Below the pieces are notes generated by a model. The model searched no databases and was not told where the DNA came from. It worked only from the letters and a program-made list of their open reading frames with translations. From contig NZ_CP043808.1 in NCBI RefSeq assembly GCF_008386315.1, forward strand, positions 3,038,001-3,102,000: a DNA stretch of 64,000 bases, written 5' to 3'. Shown here one piece after another: positions 54,506 through 62,436 of this stretch; position 1 is the first letter of the stretch, and every line of letters begins with the position of its first letter. Made by a program: the position numbers and the translations under genes. The DNA comes from Serinicoccus marinus DSM 15273 (GTDB lineage Bacteria > Actinomycetota > Actinomycetes > Actinomycetales > Dermatophilaceae).

Positions 54506-56464
54506 TTACTTGTTGACGAACGGCCCGAAGCGCCGGAGCCGGCCATCGACAAACGCAGTGACTCGAAACTCGGACGGTCTCCAATCGCTGGCGTCGGGGT
54601 AGATCGGTCGGATGTCGATGTTGACACTCTTGCCGTGCTTCAGGGCGTCCCGCAATTCTCGCTCCATCTTCGCGTAGGCGCCCTGGTTGAGGTTCGCCAG
54701 CCCGTCGTCGATCGGCTTGCCGTTGCCGGGCAGGACGTTGAGCCGGTTGGTCGGGCCACCGAGGGAGTCGGCGATGAGGTGGAAGCCCACATCGGAGTCG
54801 CGTGATCCCGGGCCCTTCCCGATGTCGGTCTGCAGCTTGGGGTCGTTACGGCCGACAGGGTTGAGCTTGAGCTCCCCACCGACCTCGATCGGCCTGCCCT
54901 CGACATCGGTGCGCCAGGACATCCCGTCGTACTCGTAGCGCACGTTGGGGTGGGCGTTGTTGGCCGCCCGGTTGAAGTCGTCCATCGAGTCGAACCGGAA
55001 GACGCCGGGCTCGACGTTGTCGGCCTTGGCGAGCAGCTGCACCGACTCATCCATCTGGTTCAGCGGCACGTTGTCGAGGTTCTTGAGGACGGCCTCTGCC
55101 GCCTCGCCCGTCAGGACCTTCCGCCCCCACTTGGCACCGGTGGCTGCCTGCCCACCGAGCGGGACCAGTGCCACCATCGACAGCGATCCGTCGACGACAT
55201 TGCCCTCGGCGTAGTACCAGGCGCCATTCGCGAGGTCGGCGAGTTCGCCGATCCCGGGGATCAGGCCAAGGGCGTCCAGGACAATGTGCCCGGCCGAGGA
55301 CCACCACGGGTCGTCCTCGCCGCGCGACTCCACCTCCTGCTTGAAGGCCTCGCTCGCCCAGTAGGCGTCGTCGGCGACCTCGGCCGAGTAGACCGATCCC
55401 CCCTCGTAGGGGGTGGCGGCGGCCAGGATCATCTGGCCTGCGGCCTCACCGTCGTCGACGGGCCACCTCCGCTGCGAGATGAGGTAGTCCATGAAGACAC
55501 TCACCTCGTGGTCCTCGCCGTCGACCTCCACCGTCGTCGTGCCCGACTCCTCGAAGATCCGCATCCCCGCCTCGGGATCCTTCGCGACAGCCTCTAGCAC
55601 CAGTGCCATCGGGTCGTAGGCCTGCGTGCCGTCCGGGAGCGTGGCTCCGGCATACATGCCCCCGGGCCCGGGGTGGGAGCTCAGGTTCCACATCCCCTTA
55701 TAGCCCTCGTCCCCGGTCTCGTAGTCGTAGAGCGCCTGGGTGAGGTCGACGGTGAAGTCGGTCGACCACCGGCCACGCGAGACCACGGCCGCCAGCCGCG
55801 AGGCCTGGCCGGGCGGCTCGGTCGTCGTGATGCCGTCGATCCACTGCTGGCTCCACCCCTCCGGCGGGGCCACGTCGCCGGTGCCGCGCGAGGCCAGACC
55901 CATGGTCTGCCCGAGCCCGTCGAGCAAGGCGTCGTAGTCCTGCCGCCAGGCCTCCAGCTTCTCCTGGTAGTCCGGGTCGTAGCCGCCGGGCTGCGGCGGC
56001 ATCCCCGCGCCGGCGATGGTGTTGGACAGGTCCTCCAGGTCGACCCGCTCGGCCAGGGCCTGCGCGAAGTAGGGGTCGTTCTGGCCCTCCGCGAGCAGGT
56101 CGAGGATCTCCTGCGGGATGTCCCCGCCCTCCTCGAGGTAGTCGGCGACCTTCTTCGCGTCGGCCTCCACCTGGGCCTGGCTCTTGGTGGAGACGTCGTC
56201 CTCGTCGAACTGGGCATACATCTGCACGCCCGGGGTCGAGGCCTCGATCTGCTGCGCCATCGCCAGTCGCCGGTGTAGGCCGCGCACCTCATCGTCGGCC
56301 CAGCTGAGCACGTCGTCGACCCGGGAGAGCGAGCCGGTCCCGAGCATGACCCCGCTGAGGTTGCCGGACACCGTGCTCCGGTCGAGCGGCAGGTCGGAGC
56401 GCACCTTCTCCACGCCCGCGACGAGGTCGGTGAAGCCCGGGATGTGGATCGAGCAGGTCGCCAT
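54506..56464 (-). CDS. Polymorphic toxin with C-terminal DNA/RNA non-specific endonuclease domain
   Basis: A 652-residue protein. The N-terminal ~170 residues are helical (VLSWADDEVRGLHRRLAMAQQ), resembling T7SS-delivered LXG/WXG-type heads. A middle region is acidic and unassigned. A pre-toxin segment lies near residues 385-460 (DALGLIPGIGELADLANGAWYYAEGNVVDGSLS). The last ~130 residues match Endonuclease_NS_2: DVGFHLIADSLGGPTNRLNV, then LNQGAYAKMERELRDAL and a final VTAFVDGR strand. His and Asn in these motifs are the likely catalytic pair. It is coupled by TGATG to the small partner gene and followed by immunity genes. No secretion machinery is in the window. Confidence 0.82.
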   Translation of the reverse strand: MATCSIHIPGFTDLVAGVEKVRSDLPLDRSTVSGNLSGVMLGTGSLSRVDDVLSWADDEVRGLHRRLAMAQQIEASTPGVQMYAQFDEDDVSTKSQAQVEADAKKVADYLEEGGDIPQEILDLLAEGQNDPYFAQALAERVDLEDLSNTIAGAGMPPQPGGYDPDYQEKLEAWRQDYDALLDGLGQTMGLASRGTGDVAPPEGWSQQWIDGITTTEPPGQASRLAAVVSRGRWSTDFTVDLTQALYDYETGDEGYKGMWNLSSHPGPGGMYAGATLPDGTQAYDPMALVLEAVAKDPEAGMRIFEESGTTTVEVDGEDHEVSVFMDYLISQRRWPVDDGEAAGQMILAAATPYEGGSVYSAEVADDAYWASEAFKQEVESRGEDDPWWSSAGHIVLDALGLIPGIGELADLANGAWYYAEGNVVDGSLSMVALVPLGGQAATGAKWGRKVLTGEAAEAVLKNLDNVPLNQMDESVQLLAKADNVEPGVFRFDSMDDFNRAANNAHPNVRYEYDGMSWRTDVEGRPIEVGGELKLNPVGRNDPKLQTDIGKGPGSRDSDVGFHLIADSLGGPTNRLNVLPGNGKPIDDGLANLNQGAYAKMERELRDALKHGKSVNIDIRPIYPDASDWRPSEFRVTAFVDGRLRRFGPFVNK

Positions 56465-56781
56465 CAGCGCAACCCCGCCATCTTCTGCCACCGGGTCTGC
56501 CAGGCGGTCGACTCCACCCGCTCGGGCTGGCCCGCGATCGCGTCGTCGAAGTCCTGGATGGCGTCGTCACGCACCCGCCCCAGGGTCCGCTTGTGCTCCG
56601 CCAGCGCCGCGCCGAAGTCGTCGGCCGTCGTGCTCACCCAGCACCCCGACGACATGGCCCGGTCGGCCTTGTCGAGGGCCTCCTTGATGTCACCCGCCGG
56701 GTCGACCGACCGGTTCCGCGCCTGCTCCAGCGCCGTCCGGTACGGGTTGGGCACCATCGTGACCTCGTCGTCGCCCGCCAT
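56464..56781 (-). CDS. Small helical protein preceding the toxin (WXG100/ESX-partner-like)
   Basis: A 105-residue, alpha-helical, charged protein: NPYRTALEQARNRSVDPAGDIKEALDKADRAMSSGCWVSTTADDFGAALAEHKRTLGRVRDDAIQDFDDAI. Length, a central W near a turn (GCWVSTTADDF) and amphipathic helices are those of WXG100-like partners that pair with T7SS toxins, though a strict WXG is absent. Its stop overlaps the toxin start (TGATG), arguing for a 1:1 complex. It is probably a chaperone or co-secreted subunit; this is inference. Confidence 0.6.
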   Translation of the reverse strand: MAGDDEVTMVPNPYRTALEQARNRSVDPAGDIKEALDKADRAMSSGCWVSTTADDFGAALAEHKRTLGRVRDDAIQDFDDAIAGQPERVESTAWQTRWQKMAGLR

Positions 56782-56815
56782 CGCGCTCCCCCCTCGTCCT
56801 GGTATGCCCGCCCGC

Positions 56816-57238
56816 TCAGTGCTGCGGGCGCTCGCCGTGCTCGGCGACCCACGTCGCCAGGTAGTTCTGGAACCGCCCCATCGACTCCTCGTCCTCGATG
56901 CCGAGGCTGCGCTTGGGCTGGCCGTAGCCGAAGGTGGTGCGGAACGCCCCGTCGGCGTCCACCTCGAGGTCGAGCACGCTCCACCGATCCCCGGAGGAGC
57001 CCATGCCCTCGTGCAGCTCGACGACCAGGTCGTAGAGCGGCTCGTCGAAGTCGAGCTGCCCGATCCCCCAGCGGTCCTGCAGGTCGACCACCGCCAGGGT
57101 CAGGTAGTTGAGGTTGACCTGGCCGTCGACCCGGGTCGCCTCCCAGTTGCCCACGAGCCGGGCCCACCCGGCCGGCGCGATCTCGACGAAGCGCTGCGCG
57201 ACCGCGCGCACCGCCTCCTGCTGCTCACTCGGCTCCAC
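56816..57238 (-). CDS. YezG/DUF600-like protein upstream of the toxin
   Basis: A 140-residue protein: VEPSEQQEAVRAVAQRFVEIAPAGWARLVGNWEATRVDGQVNLNY, QLDFDEPLYDLVVELHEGMGSSGDRWSVLDLEVDADGAFRTTFGYGQPKRSL, ESMGRFQNYLATWVAEHG. The APAGWARLVG opening, later DxEVDADG..F.Y and end helix parallel type I immunities of the array, at greater divergence. The GTG start at 57238 has GAGAGGAG upstream. It is likely an immunity or regulatory member of the toxin operon, the first gene on this strand. Confidence 0.6.
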   Translation of the reverse strand: MEPSEQQEAVRAVAQRFVEIAPAGWARLVGNWEATRVDGQVNLNYLTLAVVDLQDRWGIGQLDFDEPLYDLVVELHEGMGSSGDRWSVLDLEVDADGAFRTTFGYGQPKRSLGIEDEESMGRFQNYLATWVAEHGERPQH

Positions 57239-57311
57239 GACCGCTCCTCTCGCTGTCGACTGGTCGTGGCCACAGACTAACCACCTCTGACCCCGACCCC
57301 GCACCACGCGG

Positions 57312-57317
57312 TACGGT
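57312..57317 (+). promoter_or_regulatory. -10 box TACGGT upstream of the NupC-type gene
   Basis: TACGGT lies 37 nt before the start. AGGAGGT (57343-57349) then gives a conventional ribosome site 5 nt before ATG 57355, unlike the leaderless genes nearby. Confidence 0.4.
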
Positions 57318-57354
57318 CGGCGCTACCCACGACGAGGCATACCAGGAGGTCACG

Positions 57355-58643
57355 ATGGACGTGCTCTGGGGAATCGGCGGCATGGCGGCGCTCATCGCGC
57401 TCGCGCTGCTGCTCTCGACCAACCGCCGGGCCGTGCGCTGGCGCACCGTGCTCGCGGCCCTGGGCATCCAGGTGCTCTTCGGGATCCTCGTCCTCTACTG
57501 GTCCTGGGGGCAGCGGGCGCTGGAGCAGGTCTCGCAGGGCGTGCAGGCGGTCATCAACTCCTCCAACGCCGGCATCCAGTTCGTCTTCGGGCCGGTGCTG
57601 CCGCAGGGGGAGGACGCCGGGGTCGTCTTCGCCTTCCAGGTGCTGCCGGTCATCATCTTCTTCGCCTCACTGACGGCGGTGCTCTACCACTTCAAGATCC
57701 TGCAGTTCGTCGTGGAGAAGCTCGGCGCAGCCCTGGGCGCGGCGCTCGGGACACGCAAGGCCGAGTCGGTCAACGCCGCCGCCAACATCTTCGTCGGCCA
57801 GACCGAGGCACCGCTGGTCATCCGCCCCTACCTCAAGGGGCTCACCCGATCGGGCCTGTTCGCCGTCATGGTCGGCGGGTTGTCCACGGTCGCGGGCTCG
57901 GTCCTCGTGGGCTACTCGCTGCTCGGCGCGCCGCTGGAATACCTCATCGCAGCGTCCTTCATGGCGGCCCCGGGGGCGCTGATGATGGCGAAGCTCGTCC
58001 TGCCGGAGGAGATCCCGGAGGCGGCTGAGCGGCAGGACCGGCTGGTGAGCGACGAGCCGGCGGACCCCGAGGGCGACAAGGACGGCGACGGCATACCGAA
58101 CGACGAGGACGACCTGGAGGGGATGGAGTACCGCAACGTCATCGACGCCGCCGCCTCGGGCGCCGCAGACGGGCTCAAGCTCGCGCTCAACATCGGCGCG
58201 ATGCTGCTCGCCTTCATCTCGCTCATCGCGCTGGTCAACCTGCTCATCGGCACGGTCGGCGGCTGGTTCGGCCAGCCGGACCTCACCTTCGAGCAGATAC
58301 TCGGGTATGCCTTCGCCCCCTCATGACGGTCATCGGCGTGCCGTGGGGCGAGGCGACCACCGCCGGTAGCTTCGTCGGGCAGAAGGTCATCGTCAACGAG
58401 TTCGTCGCGTTCTCCAACTTCGCGCCGATCATCGACCAGCTCAGCCCCAAGACCGCGGCCATCGTGACCTTCGCGCTGACCGGCTTCGCCAACCTGGGAT
58501 CACTCGGCATCCTGCTCGGCGGCCTCGGCTCGCTGGTCAAGGACCGGCGCCGCGAGATCGCCGAGCTCGGGATCCGCGCCATCCTCGCCGCGACGCTGGC
58601 CAACCTCATGAGCGCCGCGATCGCGGGCATCGTCATCGGGTAG
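57355..58643 (+). CDS. Concentrative nucleoside transporter (NupC/CNT family), frameshifted
   Basis: A ~429-residue membrane transporter. GIQFVFGPVLPQGEDAGVVFAFQVLPVIIFFASLTAVLYHF and NIFVGQTEAPLVIRPYLKGLTRSGLFAVMVGGLSTVAGSVLVGY are CNT hallmarks. The end VGQKVIVNEFVAFSNF and TFALTGFANLGSLGILLGGLGSL completes it. The two parts differ in frame at a C-run (58315-58319); one more C gives FAPLMTVIGVPWGEA. An inserted loop holds DPEGDKDGDGIPNDEDDLE, an acidic DxDxDG calcium-loop-like stretch not usual in this family. It imports nucleosides by ion symport. Confidence 0.86.
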
Positions 58644-58703
58644 CGCCCTCCGGTTGGCCCAGGCTCCCACCTGATCTGCCTCGCTGTCCTCCTTTCTTCC
58701 TCG

Positions 58704-58709
58704 TATGGT
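58704..58709 (+). promoter_or_regulatory. -10 box TATGGT of vapBC (leaderless candidate)
   Basis: TATGGT lies 6 nt before ATG 58716; no ribosome-binding sequence lies between. Confidence 0.5.
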
Positions 58710-58715
58710 TGACCC

Positions 58716-58970
58716 ATGGCGCTGAACATCAAGGATGCCGAGACGGACCGATTGGCTCGAGAGCTCGCCGACGCCACGGGCGAGTCCATCACCGTGGCCG
58801 CGAGGCGCGCGATCGAGGAGCGCCTGGCCCGGGTCACCGCTCTTGCCCGGGCCGAGAAGGGCACGGACGAGCTCGAGGGGATCATCGACAGAGGACGTCG
58901 GCGCCCCGTGATCGACGCGCGGACGCCGGAGGACATCGTCGGTTACGACGAGGCGGGGCTGCCCGGGTGA
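58716..58970 (+). CDS. VapB-type antitoxin
   Basis: An 84-residue protein opening MALNIKDAETDRLARELADATGESITVAARRAIEERLARV, the Rv0623-type (PSK) antitoxin pattern: beta strand, then paired helices with ATGESIT. The C-terminal part (TPEDIVGYDEAGLPG) ends in the GYDE-x2-LP motif that enters the VapC active site. Overlap by GTGA with the PIN-domain gene confirms the pair. It likely represses its own promoter. Confidence 0.92.
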   Translation: MALNIKDAETDRLARELADATGESITVAARRAIEERLARVTALARAEKGTDELEGIIDRGRRRPVIDARTPEDIVGYDEAGLPG

Positions 58971-59365
58971 CGATCGTTCTGGACACGTCGGCGGTCGCCG
59001 CCGTCATCTTCGGCGAGCCCGACGCCGAAACCCTCCTCCGAGTCATGCAGCGGGCCGCCGGGGACCTCCTGATGAGTGCCGCGACATCCGTCGAGGTCGG
59101 CATCGTCGTGGAGACCCGGCAAGGCCGGGAGGCGACCCAGGATCTAAGACTGCTGCTGGACCGGCTCGGGGTCGACATCGCACCGCTCGACGCTGCACAG
59201 GCGTCGATCGCCGTCGACGCCTGGCGCCGCTTCGGCAAGGGGCGCCACCCAGCATCCCTCAACCTGGGTGACTGCTTCGCCTACGCCGCCGCACAGCGCC
59301 GAGATGCCCCGCTGCTGTTCAAGGGGGGTGACTTCGCTCAGACGGACGTCAGGTCAGCGCTGTGA
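58967..59365 (+). CDS. VapC-type PIN-domain ribonuclease toxin
   Basis: A 132-residue PIN protein. The acidic quartet is visible: D in VTIVLDTSAVAAVIFGEPDA, E in SAATSVEVGIVVETRQG, D in HPASLNLGDCFAYAAAQ, D in FKGGDFAQTDV. Such toxins cleave tRNA or rRNA when the antitoxin is degraded. GTG start overlaps vapB's TGA. The gene is complete and at normal length. A quinone oxidoreductase with its own promoter follows. Confidence 0.92.
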   Translation: MTIVLDTSAVAAVIFGEPDAETLLRVMQRAAGDLLMSAATSVEVGIVVETRQGREATQDLRLLLDRLGVDIAPLDAAQASIAVDAWRRFGKGRHPASLNLGDCFAYAAAQRRDAPLLFKGGDFAQTDVRSAL

Positions 59366-59377
59366 GCTGAAGCCTCC

Positions 59378-59383
59378 TAGGGT
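59378..59383 (+). promoter_or_regulatory. -10 box TAGGGT of the quinone oxidoreductase gene (leaderless candidate)
   Basis: TAGGGT lies exactly 7 nt before ATG 59391. Confidence 0.6.
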
Positions 59384-59390
59384 GAGCAGC

Positions 59391-60379
59391 ATGCGAGCCA
59401 TCACGATCCCCGAGCCCGGTGAGGCCGACGCCCTCGTCCCCGCCGACGTGCCCGCCCCTACCGCGAGCGCCGGCGAGGTCCTCGTCGACGTCGTCGCCGC
59501 GGGGGTGAACCGCGCCGACGTGCAGCAGCGCAAGGGGGCCTATCTCCCGCCGCCCGGTGCCTCCGAGCTCCCGGGCTCGAGGTCAGCGGCCGGATCAGAG
59601 CGCTCGGCGAGGGGACCGAGGACTCGGGGTGGTCGATCGGTGAGGAGGTGTGCGCGCTCCTCGCCGGCGGAGGGTATGCCGAGACCGTCGCCGTCCCGGT
59701 CGGCCAGCTGCTGCCCGTGCCCGACGGCATACCCGTGGCGGACGCCGCGGCGCTGCCCGAGGTGGCGTGCACCGTCTGGAGCAACCTGGTCATGGAGGCC
59801 GGGCTGGGCGAGGGCGAGACCGTGCTGCTCCACGGCGGCTCCAGCGGCATCGGCACCATGGCGATCCAGGTCGCCCGGGCGCTCGGTGCCCGGGTGGCGG
59901 TCACCGCCGGCTCGGCGGACAAGCTGGCCGCCTGTCGCGAGCTCGGGGCGGAGGTGCTCATCAACTACCGCGAGCAGGACTTCGTGGAGGAGCTGCGGGA
60001 CGCGACCCGGGGCGGCGGCGCCGACGTCATCCTCGACGTGGTGGGCGCGAAGTACCTCACCGACAACGTCCGCGCGCTCGCGCACGACGGCAGACTGGTC
60101 GTCATCGGGCTCCTCGGCGGCCGCACCGGCGAGCTCGACCTCGGGTCCCTGCTGGTGAAGCGGGCGAAGGTCATGGCCACCTCGCTGCGGTCCCGGTCGC
60201 TCGACGACAAGGCCGAGATCGTGCGGCAGATCCGCCAGCACGTCTGGCCCTGGATCGAGGCCGGGCGGGTGCGGCCCCTGATCCAGTCCCGCCACCCGCT
60301 GGAGGACGCCGCCGCCGCGCACCGCGAGATGGAGGCCAGCGAGCACATCGGCAAGATCCTGCTCACCGTCGCGCCGTGA
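59391..60379 (+). CDS. NAD(P)H:quinone oxidoreductase (PIG3-type MDR), frameshifted
   Basis: A ~330-residue MDR enzyme. MRAITIPEPGEADALVPADV and AAGVNRADVQQRKGAYLPPPGASE match TP53I3/QorA-like quinone reductases. After a frame change near 59576, GYAETVAVPVGQLLPVPDGI, ALPEVACTVWSNLVMEAGLGEGETVLLHGGSSGIGTMAIQVARALGARV (NADP site) and ILDVVGAKYLTDNVRALAHDGRLVVIGLLGG follow. Adding one C to GGGCTCGAGG restores LPGLEVSGRI. One-electron or enone reduction with NADPH is expected. The gene is otherwise whole, so a sequence error is plausible. Confidence 0.85.
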
Positions 60380-60754
60380 GCGTGGCATCGAGCACACCCA
60401 GGGCCTATGGTGCTCGGGCGGCGGAGTACGCCGCCTTCGTCGACGGTCTCGACCTCAGTGCGGATCTCCTTCGAGGTGGGTGGCACCGACGACCTCGCCC
60501 CCGATGCCCGGTACGACGGCATCCTGGCGTGGTACTCCCTCATCCACCTCACCCCGGGCGCCGTCGGACCTGCCCTGGCTCAGGTGCGGAGGGCGCTCCG
60601 CCCCGGCGGCAGCCTCCTGCGTCATGAGATGAGCGGGCCCAAACTCCACGTCCTCCTCGAGCACGCCACCCGCCTTCTCAAGAAGGCAGAAATGATCGAA
60701 CTGACCCGAGCATGGGCTCGGCGTCACCTGCCGCCCCCTCGTACAGGGAGGTAG
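60376..60754 (+). pseudogene. Internally deleted class I SAM-methyltransferase remnant
   Basis: A GTG overlapping the oxidoreductase stop opens SVASSTPRAYGARAAEYAAFVDGLDLSAD, a methyltransferase N-terminus. It then jumps to a different frame reading RISFEVGGTDDLAPDARYDGILAWYSLIHLTPGAVGPALAQVRRALRPGGSLL, the late strand region of the Rossmann fold. The SAM-binding glycine-rich part (~90 residues) is missing between 60455 and 60470, and the end (KKAEMIELTRAWARRHL) is degenerate. The product cannot bind SAM. Confidence 0.65.
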
Positions 60755-61080
60755 AGAGTTCATTCGAGACCTTGAAAAAGGACTGGGAATCGGCCAACCC
60801 AACGAAGAACTTTGCCGACATCTCGCGTGCAGATCTCGGTATCACCCAGTCAGAATCGGGATCTCCCACGTTTGGCCCTGTTGGTCCATCTGTACTGCGT
60901 CAACTTGAGCCCCAACTCGCAGCGCCGACAGAGAACTTGGTCAGCGAAGGGCCTGGCCAAGGCGGCTCCGAACTCGGCCCTAGCGTATCGGCTGGATGGA
61001 ATTACCTTGGATTCTACGTGCAGTTCAACCGATGTGAGCAAGGTGGCCGCTACCATTGCTGCTTCAGTTTGGCTGAGTGA
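60712..61080 (+). CDS. Hypothetical protein in a lower-GC patch
   Basis: A 122-codon frame, MGSASPAAPSYREVESSFETLKKDWES to NRCEQGGRYHCCFSLAE, in DNA clearly more AT-rich than its surroundings. It has no recognisable domain. Composition (Pro, Gly, Ser, no long hydrophobic stretch) suggests a soluble protein, but no ribosome site is evident, and a 63-codon frame on the other strand overlaps (60678-60869). It may be a real foreign gene or chance. Confidence 0.3.
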   Translation: MGSASPAAPSYREVESSFETLKKDWESANPTKNFADISRADLGITQSESGSPTFGPVGPSVLRQLEPQLAAPTENLVSEGPGQGGSELGPSVSAGWNYLGFYVQFNRCEQGGRYHCCFSLAE

Positions 61081-61116
61081 CAATGCTCGATGCCCTACCA
61101 ATAGGCCGTATCTGCG

Positions 61117-61144
61117 ACTGTACCCGAATTAAACTTGGTACAGT
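61117..61144. promoter_or_regulatory. Perfect 8-bp inverted repeat upstream of a small membrane protein gene
   Basis: ACTGTACC (61117-61124) and GGTACAGT (61137-61144) are exact inverted repeats around a 12-nt AT-rich centre. The right arm contains TACAGT, a possible -10 about 45 nt before ATG 61190. Operator or hairpin are both possible. Confidence 0.45.
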
Positions 61145-61189
61145 CATTGCAGGGAATAAGAGTGACAACTGTCGACGGAGGAACTGGAG

Positions 61190-61375
61190 ATGTCCAACTG
61201 GACCGTTGGAGTGCTGGCGGCAGTAGCGTTCACTGCTGGTGCTGCTGGGTACTACTGGACAGACCACCTGGCGCCAGGACCCATAAGGATCGTGCTGCGG
61301 ACTCTTTTCGTGACGTTGCTCGCGACTCCCGGCATCATCCTGAGCGTCGCCATGCTGAGACGACGTTCTCGCTGA
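61190..61375 (+). CDS. Small two-helix membrane protein
   Basis: A 61-residue protein with GGAGGAACTGGAG directly before the ATG. WTVGVLAAVAFTAGAAGYYW and IVLRTLFVTLLATPGIILSVAML form two transmembrane helices separated by a short TDHLAPGPIR loop, ending in LRRRSR (positive-inside). Not recognised as a family. The strong ribosome site and clear topology support a real gene; the lower-GC setting suggests transfer. Confidence 0.6.
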   Translation: MSNWTVGVLAAVAFTAGAAGYYWTDHLAPGPIRIVLRTLFVTLLATPGIILSVAMLRRRSR

Positions 61376-61399
61376 CGTGCTTGTCCCAGGACAGGCGAC

Positions 61400-62412
61400 T
61401 CACTCGACCATGAGGTACTCCACCTCGGGGTCGAGCTCGGCCACCTCCTCGGGCGTCATGAGCGGGCCGAACTCGACGTCCTCCTCGAGGAAGAGCTTGA
61501 AGCCGCCGTGCACGTGCCCCGGGGTGGACTCGTTGACCAGGTCGTAGGTGGAGACCTTGTCCTGCGGGTGCCCGATGCCGTCCACCGACTTGATCGCCGC
61601 GACACCGTCGTGCTCGGTCAGCGCCGCCTCGTCCTGCACGACGCTCGCGTGGACCTGGTGGTAGACCATCGCCTTCTCCGGCAGGTCGTGCTCCTCCACC
61701 AGCCCGGCGAGGTATGCCGCGACCTCGTCCAGCTCTGCCCCGGTCGTGCTGCCGTAGACCTCGCCGGGGACCTGCCCGGGCGACACCGCCCACTCCGGGT
61801 CGAGGGCCACCCCCACGTCCGGCTCGACCAGCCACTCCTCGAAGTCGCGCACCTCGTCCGGGAAGGGGACCGCGCCGGTCTGGATGTTGAGCAGCAGCAT
61901 CGCGTCGTGCCTGCGGGCGAGGTCGAGGTGGTCCTCGATCATCTGGTCGGTGACCTGGGTGCGGAAGCTGCCGTCCTCACCCGGCACCGGGTGCGCGATC
62001 GAGACGACGAGCTCCAGCACCGGGAGCATCTCACGGTCGCCGGCGAAACCGGCGAGCTCGGTCTCGATCTCCGCGGCCCGCTCGTCGGGGTCCCCGATGC
62101 CGAGCCGGCCCATCGCCGGGGAGTCCGGATGACCGACATACCCCACGAGGCGGAAGTCGGGGAAGATCTCCCGGCCACCGCGCGGGAGCTCAGCAGGCTC
62201 CTCGGTCGTCGGCGCAGCCTCCTGCTGTCCCTCCTCGCCGTCGCCGCCCTCTCCCCCGTCGGGCGCCTCCCCGTCGTCGGGCTCGGGCGCCGCCGAGGTG
62301 GCACCTGCCTGCGTGCCAGCCGCGTCCTCCGGGGCGCCTCCGCCGTCTCCGCCGGCGCAGCCCCCCAGCGTCAACACGCCGGCCAGCGCGAGGATTGTCC
62401 GAGGTCGCCGCA
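61400..62412 (-). CDS. Secreted lipoprotein of unknown function
   Basis: A 337-residue protein. MRRPRTILALAGVLTLGGC is a lipoprotein signal with lipobox LGGC. About 60 residues of Glu/Asp/Gly-rich linker follow, then a globular domain: RLVGYVGHPDSPAMGRLGIGDPDERAAEIE, LPVLELVVSIAHPVPGEDGSFR, DAMLLLNIQTGAVPFPDEV, VGVALDPEWAVSPGQVPGEVYGSTTGAELDEVAAYLAGLV and KAMVYHQVH. Alternating strands and helices with conserved acidic residues suggest a TIM-barrel hydrolase-like fold, but I cannot name a family. It is anchored on the outer face of the membrane. Confidence 0.75.
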
Positions 62413-62436
62413 TACCCCCACTGTGACAGCCGTGCC

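Larger units (their letters stand above)
50057..55650. other. Island lacking the GGTATGCC motif (immunity array and toxin C-terminus)
   Basis: This 5.6 kb contains none of the GGTATGCC/GGCATACC octamers that occur about every 0.7 kb elsewhere. Codon use is visibly more AT-rich through 50.3-54.6 kb. It covers seven immunity-like genes and the toxin's nuclease end, consistent with recent acquisition or rapid turnover. Confidence 0.6.

Noticed and set aside
50284..57238. Prophage or integrative element around the immunity array
   Set aside because: No integrase, transposase, terminase or attachment-site repeats were seen; the array is better explained by local recombination among paralogues.
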